7,560 bases of DNA from contig JALLON010000133.1 in assembly GCA_027717925.1 (NCBI GenBank), forward strand, positions 1-7,560, written 5' to 3'. This document shows positions 1 to 7,371 of this stretch, piece by piece (position 1 is the stretch's first letter; each line of letters begins with the position of its first letter). Made by a program: the position numbers and the translations under genes. The notes beneath the pieces are model-generated. The model did no database searches, was not told where the DNA came from, and saw nothing but the letters and a program-made list of their open reading frames with translations. Origin of the DNA: Acidobacteria bacterium AH-259-G07. GTDB lineage: Bacteria; Acidobacteriota; UBA6911; RPQK01; JADFOI01.

Positions 1-1227
1 CCTCACGAAATCGTTTTCTTTAATCCCCCGCGAAACACCACTGTGGAAATGGGCCCCCTGAGGCTAGCATTCCTTCTGGACATCAGCGGCAGTACGTTTG
101 AAACTCGAGCGCAAGAGATTACGGCCGCAACGACTTTTTTGGAAAATGTGCATGATTTCACGAAAGTGGGAGTTTTTGGTTTTACGGATAAACTGATCCT
201 TTTTCAAGATTTTACCTCCATTCGATCCCTGGCCCACAAGGCACTAACCGAAGCTCACAAGCACCTCGGGCGAACGGCGATCTATGGCTCCTTAAACACG
301 CTGATCTCTCAAATTAACAGTCGTTCCGGCGAGGCAGTAGGCAATGTGATTATTGTGATCTCCGATGGAATGGACGATGCTTATAAGAGATCCGCTCAGA
401 CCCTTGCTCTGGCCCGCACAAGTAATGTCGTCATTTACACAATCCTAGTTCCCTCGGCGGCCCAGCTTTACATCGCTCCCTCCCCAGCCCTGCGCCAGTC
501 TGCCGCCTCCTCTGCATCGGCGAAAGATGATCGAGAAGCGCAGGAAGAGGCTTTTGCCAACTTGTCTATCCGAACCGGTGGGAAACATTTCAGCGGATTC
601 GAAGCCATTCTGAATTTTGACGAGGTCATGGCTCAAATCAATGACGATATCTTTGGAAATCTTTACTCCATTGGATACTATACGGATGATCCCTACCGGG
701 ATAAACGAGAGCGCAACATTCGCGTCCAGATACAATATCCGGATGCATTTATTCCCGCGCGATTCGAGAATCTCCCCGAACGACTGACAGCCAAGAAAAA
801 GTTCATTGCCGCACTTTTTGACAATGAGGCGATTGCACGACTCCCCGAGAACTTGCACAGCACCTTCCACGAAATCGGTGCCGAGATGGACCTGCTGACT
901 CCCAAGCGCCAAGGGGGCCAACTCGGACTTCCCTTTCGGATAAAAATCAGTCCCTACAGTCTGCGTGCTACGGACAAAGGCGGTATTCGAACACAGTTCG
1001 GGATCATTGGCCTGTTGTTAGATCAGGAAGGAAACGAGGTGGTGCGGCTTCGAGAGATTTTCCGTGTCAGGCTTGATGCTAAACAGATCCGCGAAGGCCG
1101 CGGGATCATTTATACAAACAAACTTTTTGCTCCCCCGGGCATCTACGCGTTCAAAGTCGCCTTGTTGGAGATTCCAACCTGGAAGATGACGGCATTTGAA
1201 AATGTGGTGAGGATTACAGACCGGTAG
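1..1227 (+). CDS. VWFA-related domain protein, 5' end outside the window
   Basis: The reading frame is open from the first base, and the residues before the GTG at 43 (a stretch reading EIVFFNPP) look like the usual lead-in to this domain, so the gene almost certainly begins upstream; 408 codons are present. A von Willebrand factor A domain occupies about codons 20-220. Its metal-ion-dependent adhesion site is complete: DISGS at codons 27-31, a threonine at codon 92 in GRTAIYG, and an aspartate at codon 122 in VISDGMDD. The remaining part (codons about 225-408) is a beta-rich region I cannot assign, ending in LFAPPGIYAFKVALLE. From family knowledge, such proteins are abundant in Acidobacteriota, are usually secreted or periplasmic, and have no assigned biochemical role beyond probable metal-dependent protein binding. 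The signal peptide, if any, lies outside the window. It converges on the acyl-CoA dehydrogenase gene, and a repeat begins directly after its TAG stop. Confidence 0.9.
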   Translation, partial: PHEIVFFNPPRNTTVEMGPLRLAFLLDISGSTFETRAQEITAATTFLENVHDFTKVGVFGFTDKLILFQDFTSIRSLAHKALTEAHKHLGRTAIYGSLNTLISQINSRSGEAVGNVIIVISDGMDDAYKRSAQTLALARTSNVVIYTILVPSAAQLYIAPSPALRQSAASSASAKDDREAQEEAFANLSIRTGGKHFSGFEAILNFDEVMAQINDDIFGNLYSIGYYTDDPYRDKRERNIRVQIQYPDAFIPARFENLPERLTAKKKFIAALFDNEAIARLPENLHSTFHEIGAEMDLLTPKRQGGQLGLPFRIKISPYSLRATDKGGIRTQFGIIGLLLDQEGNEVVRLREIFRVRLDAKQIREGRGIIYTNKLFAPPGIYAFKVALLEIPTWKMTAFENVVRITDR

Positions 1228-1244
1228 CAGGAGTCAGGAGTCAG
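1228..1244. repeat. Inverted 17-bp copy of the downstream heptamer repeat
   Basis: The 17 bases CAGGAGTCAGGAGTCAG begin at the first base after the TAG stop of the VWFA-related gene. They are the exact reverse complement of 1416-1432 and of later registers in the tandem array at 1399-1501. The two could pair in a read-through transcript across about 170 nt. The intervening 1245-1398 holds no ORF and no convincing terminator; only an imperfect stem near 1246-1268 (TCAAAAG against CTTTGA) is visible. Confidence 0.85.
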
Positions 1245-1398
1245 ATCAAAAGTTGGATCTTTGAATCGATGATTGTACGGGCGAGTTCTGCAACCTTCCT
1301 CTGACTGCCCTTACAAGTCTTCATTTTTCAGATACTGGAACTCTACGTCCAAACAAGGAGCTCCTCAAACCTTCTCCTGGGTCTCTTCCCGCCCTGAA

Positions 1399-2664
<1,266 letters not shown>

Positions 2665-2674
2665 GACTGGCATG

Positions 2675-2681
2675 CTCCTTT
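2675..2681 (-). promoter_or_regulatory. Shine-Dalgarno site deciding the acyl-CoA dehydrogenase start
   Basis: AAAGGAG on the minus strand lies 1 nt from the ATG at 2673 and 10 nt from the in-frame ATG at 2664. Only the latter spacing is workable, which trims three residues from the longest ORF. Confidence 0.65.
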
Positions 2682-2699
2682 GAAGTCAATTGCTTCGTT

Positions 2700-2705
2700 A
2701 TCATA
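2700..2705 (-). promoter_or_regulatory. Possible -10 box (TATGAT) for the acyl-CoA dehydrogenase gene
   Basis: The 92-101 bp divergent gap between the dehydrogenase and serine acetyltransferase genes must hold promoters for both. On the minus strand TATGAT differs from the sigma-70 consensus at one base and lies upstream of the Shine-Dalgarno site. The hexamer 17 bp further upstream (TTTAGT) is a poor -35. On the plus strand I see only weak candidates (TTGAAG at 2680, an 18-bp spacer, then TACACT at 2704). Confidence 0.3.
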
Positions 2706-2765
2706 CACTGGGGCCTTGGTCCACTAAACCTTTATAACTCTCGAACGAGTAATGAGGGCAACGAC

Positions 2766-3686
2766 ATGGTCAGAATTTTAAGAAAACGAGGAGAGCTTCC
2801 TGAGGTGATCCGCGAAATTACGCGCACTTATGAAGACACCAAACTGCGTCTTCACCACCTTCAGGAACCGCCTCTCCCAAACGAGGATGTGATTATCAAG
2901 ATCTTGAGTAAGCTGCGCACTGTCTTATTCCCCGGATATTTCGGGAAAGAATACGTCAGCAAGAGCGGCATCGAGTTTTACGTTGGTGAGTTGATGTACG
3001 AGGTTTACGAACAGCTCAGCAACGAAATCTACAAAGCCTTCCGTCAAAACTGCGAGCACGAGGTGAATGGGGACTGCGAAGCCTGCCAGGAAAAATCGGA
3101 AGAGGTCTGTCTGAAGTTTGTGCGCACCATTTCAGGCTTAAGAGAATTACTAGCTCTGGACGTGGAAGCTGCGATGGATGGAGATCCGGCTGCCAAGTGT
3201 TATGATGAGATCATCTTCAGCTATCCTGGGATGTTTGCCATCACCGTCTACCGGATCGCCCATGAACTGCACCGCCTGGGCGTCCCTCTGATCCCACGAA
3301 TCATGACAGAATATGCTCACCGCACGAGCGGGATTGATATCCACCCCGGCGCCCAAATTGGTCGGCGCTTTTTTATCGACCATGGGACCGGCGTGGTTAT
3401 TGGTGAGACAACGGAGATTGGCTCTAACGTTAGGATCTACCAGGGAGTGACCCTGGGAGCATTGAGTTTTCCAAAGGAGGGGGTTTGGACGATGCGCGAT
3501 AAAAAGAGACACCCCACCCTGGAAGACAACGTTGTCGTGTATTCGGGTGCGACGATCCTGGGGGGCGATACCGTTATTGGAAAAGATTCCGTCATTGGCG
3601 GAAACGTGTGGATTGTCAGCAGTGTGCCCCCCCGATCCAAGGTCATGATCGAAATCCCCAAGCTGCGGATCAGAATGAACGAGTGA
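2766..3686 (+). CDS. cysE: Serine O-acetyltransferase, EpsC/CysE type
   Basis: It transfers acetyl from acetyl-CoA to L-serine, giving O-acetylserine, the first committed step of cysteine synthesis in the cytoplasm. The protein is 306 aa. A helical N-terminal part (about 1-180) contains DGDPAAKCYDEI at 138-149, which corresponds to the serine-site region, and leads into a left-handed beta-helix of hexapeptide repeats (about 188-290). The catalytic residues of the E. coli enzyme map to Asp191 (GIDIHPG), His206 (FIDHGTG) and His249 (KRHPTL); all three are present. It is longer than E. coli CysE and resembles the EpsC branch with its extended N-terminus. The usual GVPAR-like C-terminal tail is replaced by a short one (IPKLRIRMNE). 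Four cysteines cluster at 96, 104, 107 and 115. The ATG follows GAGGG at 2754-2758 with a 7-nt spacer. No cysteine synthase gene adjoins it. Confidence 0.95.
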   Translation: MVRILRKRGELPEVIREITRTYEDTKLRLHHLQEPPLPNEDVIIKILSKLRTVLFPGYFGKEYVSKSGIEFYVGELMYEVYEQLSNEIYKAFRQNCEHEVNGDCEACQEKSEEVCLKFVRTISGLRELLALDVEAAMDGDPAAKCYDEIIFSYPGMFAITVYRIAHELHRLGVPLIPRIMTEYAHRTSGIDIHPGAQIGRRFFIDHGTGVVIGETTEIGSNVRIYQGVTLGALSFPKEGVWTMRDKKRHPTLEDNVVVYSGATILGGDTVIGKDSVIGGNVWIVSSVPPRSKVMIEIPKLRIRMNE

Positions 3687-3689
3687 GGG

Positions 3690-3712
3690 GATAAGGGGTC
3701 AGACCCCTTATC
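3690..3712. terminator. Perfect 23-bp palindrome between cysE and dinB (terminator, operator or dispersed repeat)
   Basis: Arms GATAAGGGGTC and GACCCCTTATC are exact reverse complements around one central A. As RNA this would fold into a strong stem with a 3-5 nt loop, starting 3 nt after the cysE stop. The following bases (GGGCGGCTCTTTCTT) are only partly T-rich, so it is not a canonical intrinsic terminator. Because it ends 18 nt before the dinB ATG it could instead be an operator. From memory, the core GGGGTCAGACCCC recurs as a dispersed palindrome in various bacterial genomes, so a REP-like element is a third reading. Confidence 0.55.
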
Positions 3713-3730
3713 GGGCGGCTCTTTCTTATC

Positions 3731-4813
3731 ATGCATCGAACTATCTTCCATGTTGACATGGATGCCTTCTATGCCTCGGTAGAGCAGCGAGACCACCCAG
3801 CATACGGCGGTAAGCCCGTGATTGTTGGAGCCGATCCCAAAGGTGGTCAAGGACGAGGAGTGGTGGCCGCCTGCTCTTATGAGGCACGGAAGTTCGGAAT
3901 TCACTCCGCCATGCCCATCAGTAAAGCGTTTCAATTGTGTCCGAAGGGGATTTATTTGCGTCCCAACTTCAAGAAGTACACTGAGGTCAGCCGGGAGATC
4001 CGGACCATCTTTCACTGCTTCACCGACCTGATCGAACCTCTCAGTATTGACGAGGCCTTTCTGGACATGTGCCACGCGGTTCAGGATGAAAAAACAGCTC
4101 TTCAGGTCGCCCAGTCGCTTAAACACAGAATCTTCCAAGAGCAGCAGCTCACTTCTTCCATCGGAATTGCGCCCAGCAAGTTCGTTGCCAAGATCGCCTC
4201 AGACTTGAAAAAACCAAATGGATTAGTTTTGGTCTGCTCCGATGAGGTTCAGAGCTTTCTCGATCCCCTTCCTATTTCACGCCTCTGGGGTGTGGGACCG
4301 AAGACGGCAGCAAGACTGTCAGAGATGGGAATCAAGACAATCCTGCAACTTCGCCATTTTGACAAGCTGGATCTAGTGCAGCGCTTTGGAAAGCTCGGGG
4401 AACACCTGTGGAAGCTGTCCAATGGCATTGACAACCGGCCGGTTGTGGAAGATCGGGAGCCTAAATCGATCGGGCATGAAACGACTTTTTCTGAAGACGT
4501 CCTGGACAACCACGTTCTGGAACAAACCCTGGAGCGCCTCAGCAAGAGTGTCTCTGAGCGGCTGCGTAAGCGAGAACTTTCGGCAAAGACCGTGAATCTT
4601 AAACTTCGCTATTCAGATTTCACCACCATTACCCGCCAAACCACTTTACGTGAACCACTTGAGAGTGCGTCAGACATTTACTCGGTTGCCCAAAGACTGC
4701 TGCGGAGATTCCGTGATCCGAGTCGAAAGATCCGCCTTATTGGGGTTTCCGTTTCTTCTCTGGAATCGGCTCTCAGCCTTGCTTTCCCCCGCCAGATGAA
4801 GTTGTTCGAATAA
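3731..4813 (+). CDS. dinB: DNA polymerase IV (Y-family translesion polymerase)
   Basis: This low-fidelity polymerase extends primers across damaged template bases. The 360 aa are full length. The palm opens with FHVDMDAFYASVEQ (6-19), where Asp9 and, by alignment, Tyr14 are a metal ligand and the steric gate; Asp107 and Glu108 in SIDEAFLD complete the metal site. The finger/palm motif PSKFVAKIASDLKKPNGL spans 148-165. A helix-hairpin-helix in the thumb (about 186-208) includes LWGVGPKTAARL, followed by the little-finger domain (about 240-345) with SIGHETTF near its start. The C-terminus QMKLFE (355-360) fits the QxxLF pattern of a beta-clamp binding peptide. No Shine-Dalgarno site precedes the ATG, and I find no recognisable LexA box in the 44 bp after cysE. 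It may depend on cysE transcription or on a promoter within cysE. It converges on hepT with 46 bp between the stops and no obvious terminator there. Confidence 0.97.
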   Translation: MHRTIFHVDMDAFYASVEQRDHPAYGGKPVIVGADPKGGQGRGVVAACSYEARKFGIHSAMPISKAFQLCPKGIYLRPNFKKYTEVSREIRTIFHCFTDLIEPLSIDEAFLDMCHAVQDEKTALQVAQSLKHRIFQEQQLTSSIGIAPSKFVAKIASDLKKPNGLVLVCSDEVQSFLDPLPISRLWGVGPKTAARLSEMGIKTILQLRHFDKLDLVQRFGKLGEHLWKLSNGIDNRPVVEDREPKSIGHETTFSEDVLDNHVLEQTLERLSKSVSERLRKRELSAKTVNLKLRYSDFTTITRQTTLREPLESASDIYSVAQRLLRRFRDPSRKIRLIGVSVSSLESALSLAFPRQMKLFE

Positions 4814-4859
4814 AAGTAAGAGATTCGGCTGTCAACACTTCTTTCCGCACCAGAGGCAC

Positions 4860-5297
4860 TTACCGTCTCTGTCCGCTCTCTCTTTCCAGATAACTCACGA
4901 TTAGCTCAGCAAAGCGCCTGAAGTGGTCTAAATTTTGTTTGAGATTTTCAAATAACAACTTCCGATCGATAGTATCGTATTGATGAACCAGCCGATTCCT
5001 TAAACCCAGCAGTGGAAGGAGTCCTTGAGCAAAGTCCTGCGGCAGCACGTCTCTACTTCCAAGTATCTCCAACACGCTGCGGTAATCCTTGGGCTTTCCG
5101 AGCCCCTTTGCCGCAATAATATGATTTCCGATATCGATGACGGTTTCGATACAGACCTGCAGGCAACGTTCTGCAATTAATTGCTGGTCGGTCTGTTCCA
5201 GGAATTCTTGTAAAGACATTTCCCGGGTGGCGTTGAGCCGGTTGGCATAATCACGTAATTTGCTGAGGCGATAGTCAATGATTTCTCGGTCAACCAA
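4860..5297 (-). CDS. hepT: HepT-like HEPN-domain toxin
   Basis: This is a HEPN-family toxin of the kind that acts as an RNase and is held inactive by its partner nucleotidyltransferase. The mostly helical protein (145 aa from the chosen start, usual for the family) has the defining RX4HXY motif as RNRLVHQY: Arg100, His105, Tyr107. In characterised pairs the tyrosine of this motif is the residue adenylylated by MntA. I chose the TTG at 5297 because GAGAGGG (5306-5312) precedes it by 8 nt and family similarity starts at about this point (VDREIIDYRLSKLRDY). An ATG at 5387 is in frame but would add 30 residues overlapping the antitoxin gene. With TTG, the start overlaps the end of the antitoxin gene by 8 bp, so translation is probably coupled. 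The order antitoxin-then-toxin is the reverse of my recollection of the Shewanella locus. Confidence 0.88.
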   Translation of the reverse strand: MVDREIIDYRLSKLRDYANRLNATREMSLQEFLEQTDQQLIAERCLQVCIETVIDIGNHIIAAKGLGKPKDYRSVLEILGSRDVLPQDFAQGLLPLLGLRNRLVHQYDTIDRKLLFENLKQNLDHFRRFAELIVSYLERESGQRR

Positions 5298-5754
5298 AAA
5301 ACTCGCCCTCTCGAATGGCCTTGACCATAATCCGGTGAAACTCGTCTCGTAAAAAAGCCGTATCCTGGTAGTCGTTGACGGCCGCATATTCGAAGTGGAT
5401 CCGGTCTTGTTCGCTTCGGCAATAAATTAGCTTGCCCTTTTCGATGACCTTGAAGCGAAACTCTGGTGACGTCTCATCGAGGATGGCAATGTCGAGCCGG
5501 TCGTCCGGAAAGAATTGAGAGCAAGTCCGGAAAAGCCTAAGATAAAGGTCTCCGATATCGCCCTTACCCCGTGGCTTCACAACAAAGGCAAGATCCAGGT
5601 CGCTTAAGTCGCTCGGGTTATCCGAGGTCACAAAGGAGCCATGAAGGTAGGCCAATCTTACTGGAACCTCTCCGAGGGCCTGAACCAGGGCCGGCAGCTT
5701 ACGCGTCACCTCTTGCGCCCTTAGTGGTTTAGAAACAGGTGTATGCCGGATCAT
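5290..5754 (-). CDS. mntA: MntA-like nucleotidyltransferase antitoxin
   Basis: Its inferred role is to neutralise the HepT-like toxin by transferring AMP to the toxin tyrosine. The 154-aa protein is a minimal nucleotidyltransferase: LHGSF at 37-41 (Gly39, Ser40), Asp52 and Asp54 in SDLDLAF, and a third acidic residue Asp88 in RLDIAIL. The spacing between GS and DxD is 11 residues, one more than the GSX10DXD usually quoted for MntA. The frame is open to an ATG at 5973, but those 73 extra codons overlap the sulfatase gene and resemble nothing, so the ATG at 5754 is preferred. It has no good Shine-Dalgarno site (only AGG 3 nt before the ATG), while TATGAT at 5761-5766 lies 6 nt upstream. Other MNT-domain proteins act on different substrates, so the function rests on the HEPN partner directly downstream. 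Confidence 0.85.
   Translation of the reverse strand: MIRHTPVSKPLRAQEVTRKLPALVQALGEVPVRLAYLHGSFVTSDNPSDLSDLDLAFVVKPRGKGDIGDLYLRLFRTCSQFFPDDRLDIAILDETSPEFRFKVIEKGKLIYCRSEQDRIHFEYAAVNDYQDTAFLRDEFHRIMVKAIREGEFFG
5306..5312 (-). promoter_or_regulatory. Shine-Dalgarno site deciding a TTG start for hepT
   Basis: GAGAGGG on the minus strand lies 8 nt before the TTG at 5297, inside the last codons of the mntA-like gene. No ATG or GTG in the hepT frame sits at a comparable distance. Confidence 0.6.
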
Positions 5755-5760
5755 CAACCT

Positions 5761-5766
5761 ATCATA
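5761..5766 (-). promoter_or_regulatory. Possible -10 box (TATGAT) giving a leaderless mntA mRNA
   Basis: TATGAT on the minus strand is followed by exactly 6 nt and then the ATG at 5754. A transcript starting about 7 nt after the box would begin at the start codon. No convincing -35 hexamer is visible 16-18 bp upstream. Confidence 0.35.
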
Positions 5767-5818
5767 ACATGGAGGAGTCAGAAAGCTGCCGCCTCTCCCC
5801 ATTTTTGAGTCTTCTTGC

Positions 5819-5847
5819 ATGCCAGGTGCGGATAGTTCAGCTATAAT
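5819..5847 (+). promoter_or_regulatory. Possible sigma-70 promoter before the sulfatase gene
   Basis: ATGCCA (5819-5824, four of six matches to TTGACA), a 17-bp spacer and a perfect TATAAT (5842-5847). The expected start near 5854 falls inside the Shine-Dalgarno site at 5849-5855, so a transcript from this promoter would lose part of that site. Either initiation is nearly leaderless or this is a chance match. Confidence 0.35.
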
Positions 5848-5848
5848 C

Positions 5849-5855
5849 GAGAGGA
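5849..5855 (+). promoter_or_regulatory. Shine-Dalgarno site deciding the sulfatase start
   Basis: GAGAGGA lies 5 nt before the ATG at 5861, whereas the in-frame ATG at 5819 has no such site. The choice also puts the twin-arginine motif at the very N-terminus. Confidence 0.7.
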
Positions 5856-5860
5856 CATCC

Positions 5861-7312
5861 ATGAGGCGACGCGAATTTCTTAAAAAGACAGGAATCGTGT
5901 CTGCGGCTGTGACTATGTCACGTTTCGGCCTGACAGCGCAGCCCGAGCGTCGTCCACCGAATATCATCTTCATTATGGCCGACGACCTCGGCTATGGACA
6001 TCTCGGTTGTTACGGGCAGAAGCTTATTCAGACGCCGAACATTGACCGGCTGGCAGCCGATGGGATGCGTTTTACACAGGTATATGCGGGGTGCACGGTC
6101 TGTGCGCCGTCGCGCAGTGTGTTGATGACCGGGTTGCACATGGGGCACACGCCTGTACGCGGGAACAGCGGTGGCATCCCACTGAGAGAAGAGGACCTGA
6201 CCGTGGCTGAGGTGCTCAAGCAGGCTGGTTATGCCACCGGGTGCTTTGGCAAGTGGGGTTTGGGTGAGGCCGGGACCAGTGGTGTCGCCACCCGCCAGGG
6301 ACTTGACGAGTTTTTCGGATACCTCCATCAAATCCATGCCCACTTTTACTACCCTGAATATCTCTGGAAGAACGATACGAAATGGCCTCTTCCCGGCAAC
6401 GCTGGCGGAGGCCGTCTACCCGGCAACGCTCTGGGGAAACGAGACCAGTATGCGCCCGACGAAATCATCAAGCACGCCTTGACGTTCATCCGTGCCAACA
6501 GCGACCGCCCGTTTTTCTGCTATCTGCCCACAACGATCCCCCATGTCGAGCTGGTCGTGCCGGAGGAATCGCTCCAGCTCTATCAAGGTAAGTTTGAGGA
6601 GAAGCCATGTGACGACGCAAGGCCTGGTTATGTTGACCCACGAGAGCCGAAGGCTACGCTGGCCGCCATGATCACGCATATGGACAAGCATGTTGGCCAA
6701 GTTATGGCGCTATTGAAGGAATTGTGCATCGACGAGGAGACCATCGTCTTCTTCACTTCCGACAACGGTGCTCAGGGAGGCTATTGCACCTACGCGGATT
6801 TTTTTAATGCGACTGGTCCACTGCGGGGGTACAAGGGAAGTATGTATGAGGGTGGTCTCCGCGTGCCGATGGTCGCGCGCTGGCCCGGGAAAATTGCCGC
6901 TGGCCAAGTGAACGATCATGTGTGGTATTTCGCCGATATCATGCCCACGCTGGCCGAGCTGGCCGAAGTGAAGCCTCCCGAGGGGATCGATGGTATTTCG
7001 GTCCTGCCCACATTATTGGGCGAGAACCAGGTCGGGCGCAAGCAGGAGAGGCACGAATTCCTCTATTGGGAGTACGGCTCCAGGCAGCGTTTCCGCCAAG
7101 CGGTCCGTATGGGCGACTGGAAAGCCGTGCGGTCGCAGCCCGGTGCGCCACTGGAGCTGTACAATTTGAGAAAAGACATCGGTGAAAAGAAAAACGTGGC
7201 GGCACAGCAGCCGGGCATTCTGGCCAAAATTGTGACCTATCTGAAGACCTGCCGCACCGATCCGTTCCCACAGATCGAGCCGGAAAAAATCAAGGGCCAA
7301 AGGTATCGCTAA
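5861..7312 (+). CDS. Sulfatase (arylsulfatase A-like) with Tat signal
   Basis: It is predicted to hydrolyse sulfate esters outside the cytoplasm. The 483 aa begin with MRRREFLKKTG, a twin-arginine signal with a short, weakly hydrophobic core ending near residue 26. The alkaline-phosphatase-like fold starts at PNIIFIMADDLGYG (33-46) with metal ligands Asp41 and Asp42. The sulfatase signature CAPSRSVLMTG (81-91) supplies Cys81, the residue oxidised to formylglycine, and Arg85. Further active-site positions are Lys131 (FGKWGLGE), His229 (IPHVE), Asp301-Asn302 (SDNGAQGG) and Lys325 (GYKGSMYEGGLRVP). No core residue is missing. The required formylglycine-generating enzyme is not in this window. 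The substrate is unknown; sulfated polysaccharides, aryl sulfates and choline sulfate are all possible. It is divergent from the mntA-hepT module. Sampled lines look richer in G+C than dinB or hepT. Confidence 0.95.
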   Translation: MRRREFLKKTGIVSAAVTMSRFGLTAQPERRPPNIIFIMADDLGYGHLGCYGQKLIQTPNIDRLAADGMRFTQVYAGCTVCAPSRSVLMTGLHMGHTPVRGNSGGIPLREEDLTVAEVLKQAGYATGCFGKWGLGEAGTSGVATRQGLDEFFGYLHQIHAHFYYPEYLWKNDTKWPLPGNAGGGRLPGNALGKRDQYAPDEIIKHALTFIRANSDRPFFCYLPTTIPHVELVVPEESLQLYQGKFEEKPCDDARPGYVDPREPKATLAAMITHMDKHVGQVMALLKELCIDEETIVFFTSDNGAQGGYCTYADFFNATGPLRGYKGSMYEGGLRVPMVARWPGKIAAGQVNDHVWYFADIMPTLAELAEVKPPEGIDGISVLPTLLGENQVGRKQERHEFLYWEYGSRQRFRQAVRMGDWKAVRSQPGAPLELYNLRKDIGEKKNVAAQQPGILAKIVTYLKTCRTDPFPQIEPEKIKGQRYR

Positions 7313-7353
7313 CCCATTGTGCCTGCGCCCTCCTGCGCTTCTGAATTCGCCAC

Positions 7354-7367
7354 ATATGGTAGCATAT
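7354..7367. promoter_or_regulatory. Small inverted repeat, candidate operator of the RHH antitoxin gene
   Basis: ATATG and CATAT are perfect inverted 5-bp arms around GTAG, ending 4 nt before the ATG at 7372. Ribbon-helix-helix antitoxins typically repress their own operon by binding short palindromes at this position. The right arm overlaps a -10-like TATACT (7365-7370), and TAGCAT (7360-7365) lies 6 nt before the ATG. Confidence 0.4.
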
Positions 7368-7371
7368 ACTT

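Noticed and set aside
445..921. Minus-strand ORF of 158 codons inside the VWFA-related gene
   Set aside because: It is opposite a clear VWFA domain with complete metal site and has no motif of its own.
3687..3730. LexA (SOS) box before dinB
   Set aside because: I looked for GAAC-N4-GTTC, CTGT-N8-ACAG and close variants and found none; the palindrome present has different half-sites.
3437..4138. Minus-strand ORF of 233 codons spanning the end of cysE and the start of dinB
   Set aside because: It lies opposite two well-supported genes and the palindrome, and its translation shows no recognisable domain; it is a shadow frame.
4814..4859. Bidirectional terminator between dinB and hepT
   Set aside because: No stem of useful length with a T-tract is visible in these 46 bp.
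5771..5781. GGAGGAGTCAG as a further copy of the heptamer repeat
   Set aside because: Only about nine bases match and there is no tandem unit or gene end nearby, so chance similarity is likely.
5819..5860. Upstream ATG at 5819 as the sulfatase start
   Set aside because: It lacks a Shine-Dalgarno site and would bury the twin-arginine motif behind 14 residues; the ATG at 5861 has GAGAGGA at 5 nt.
5755..5973. N-terminal extension of the mntA-like frame to an ATG at 5973
   Set aside because: The extra 73 residues overlap the 5' end of the sulfatase gene and show no resemblance to an MNT domain.
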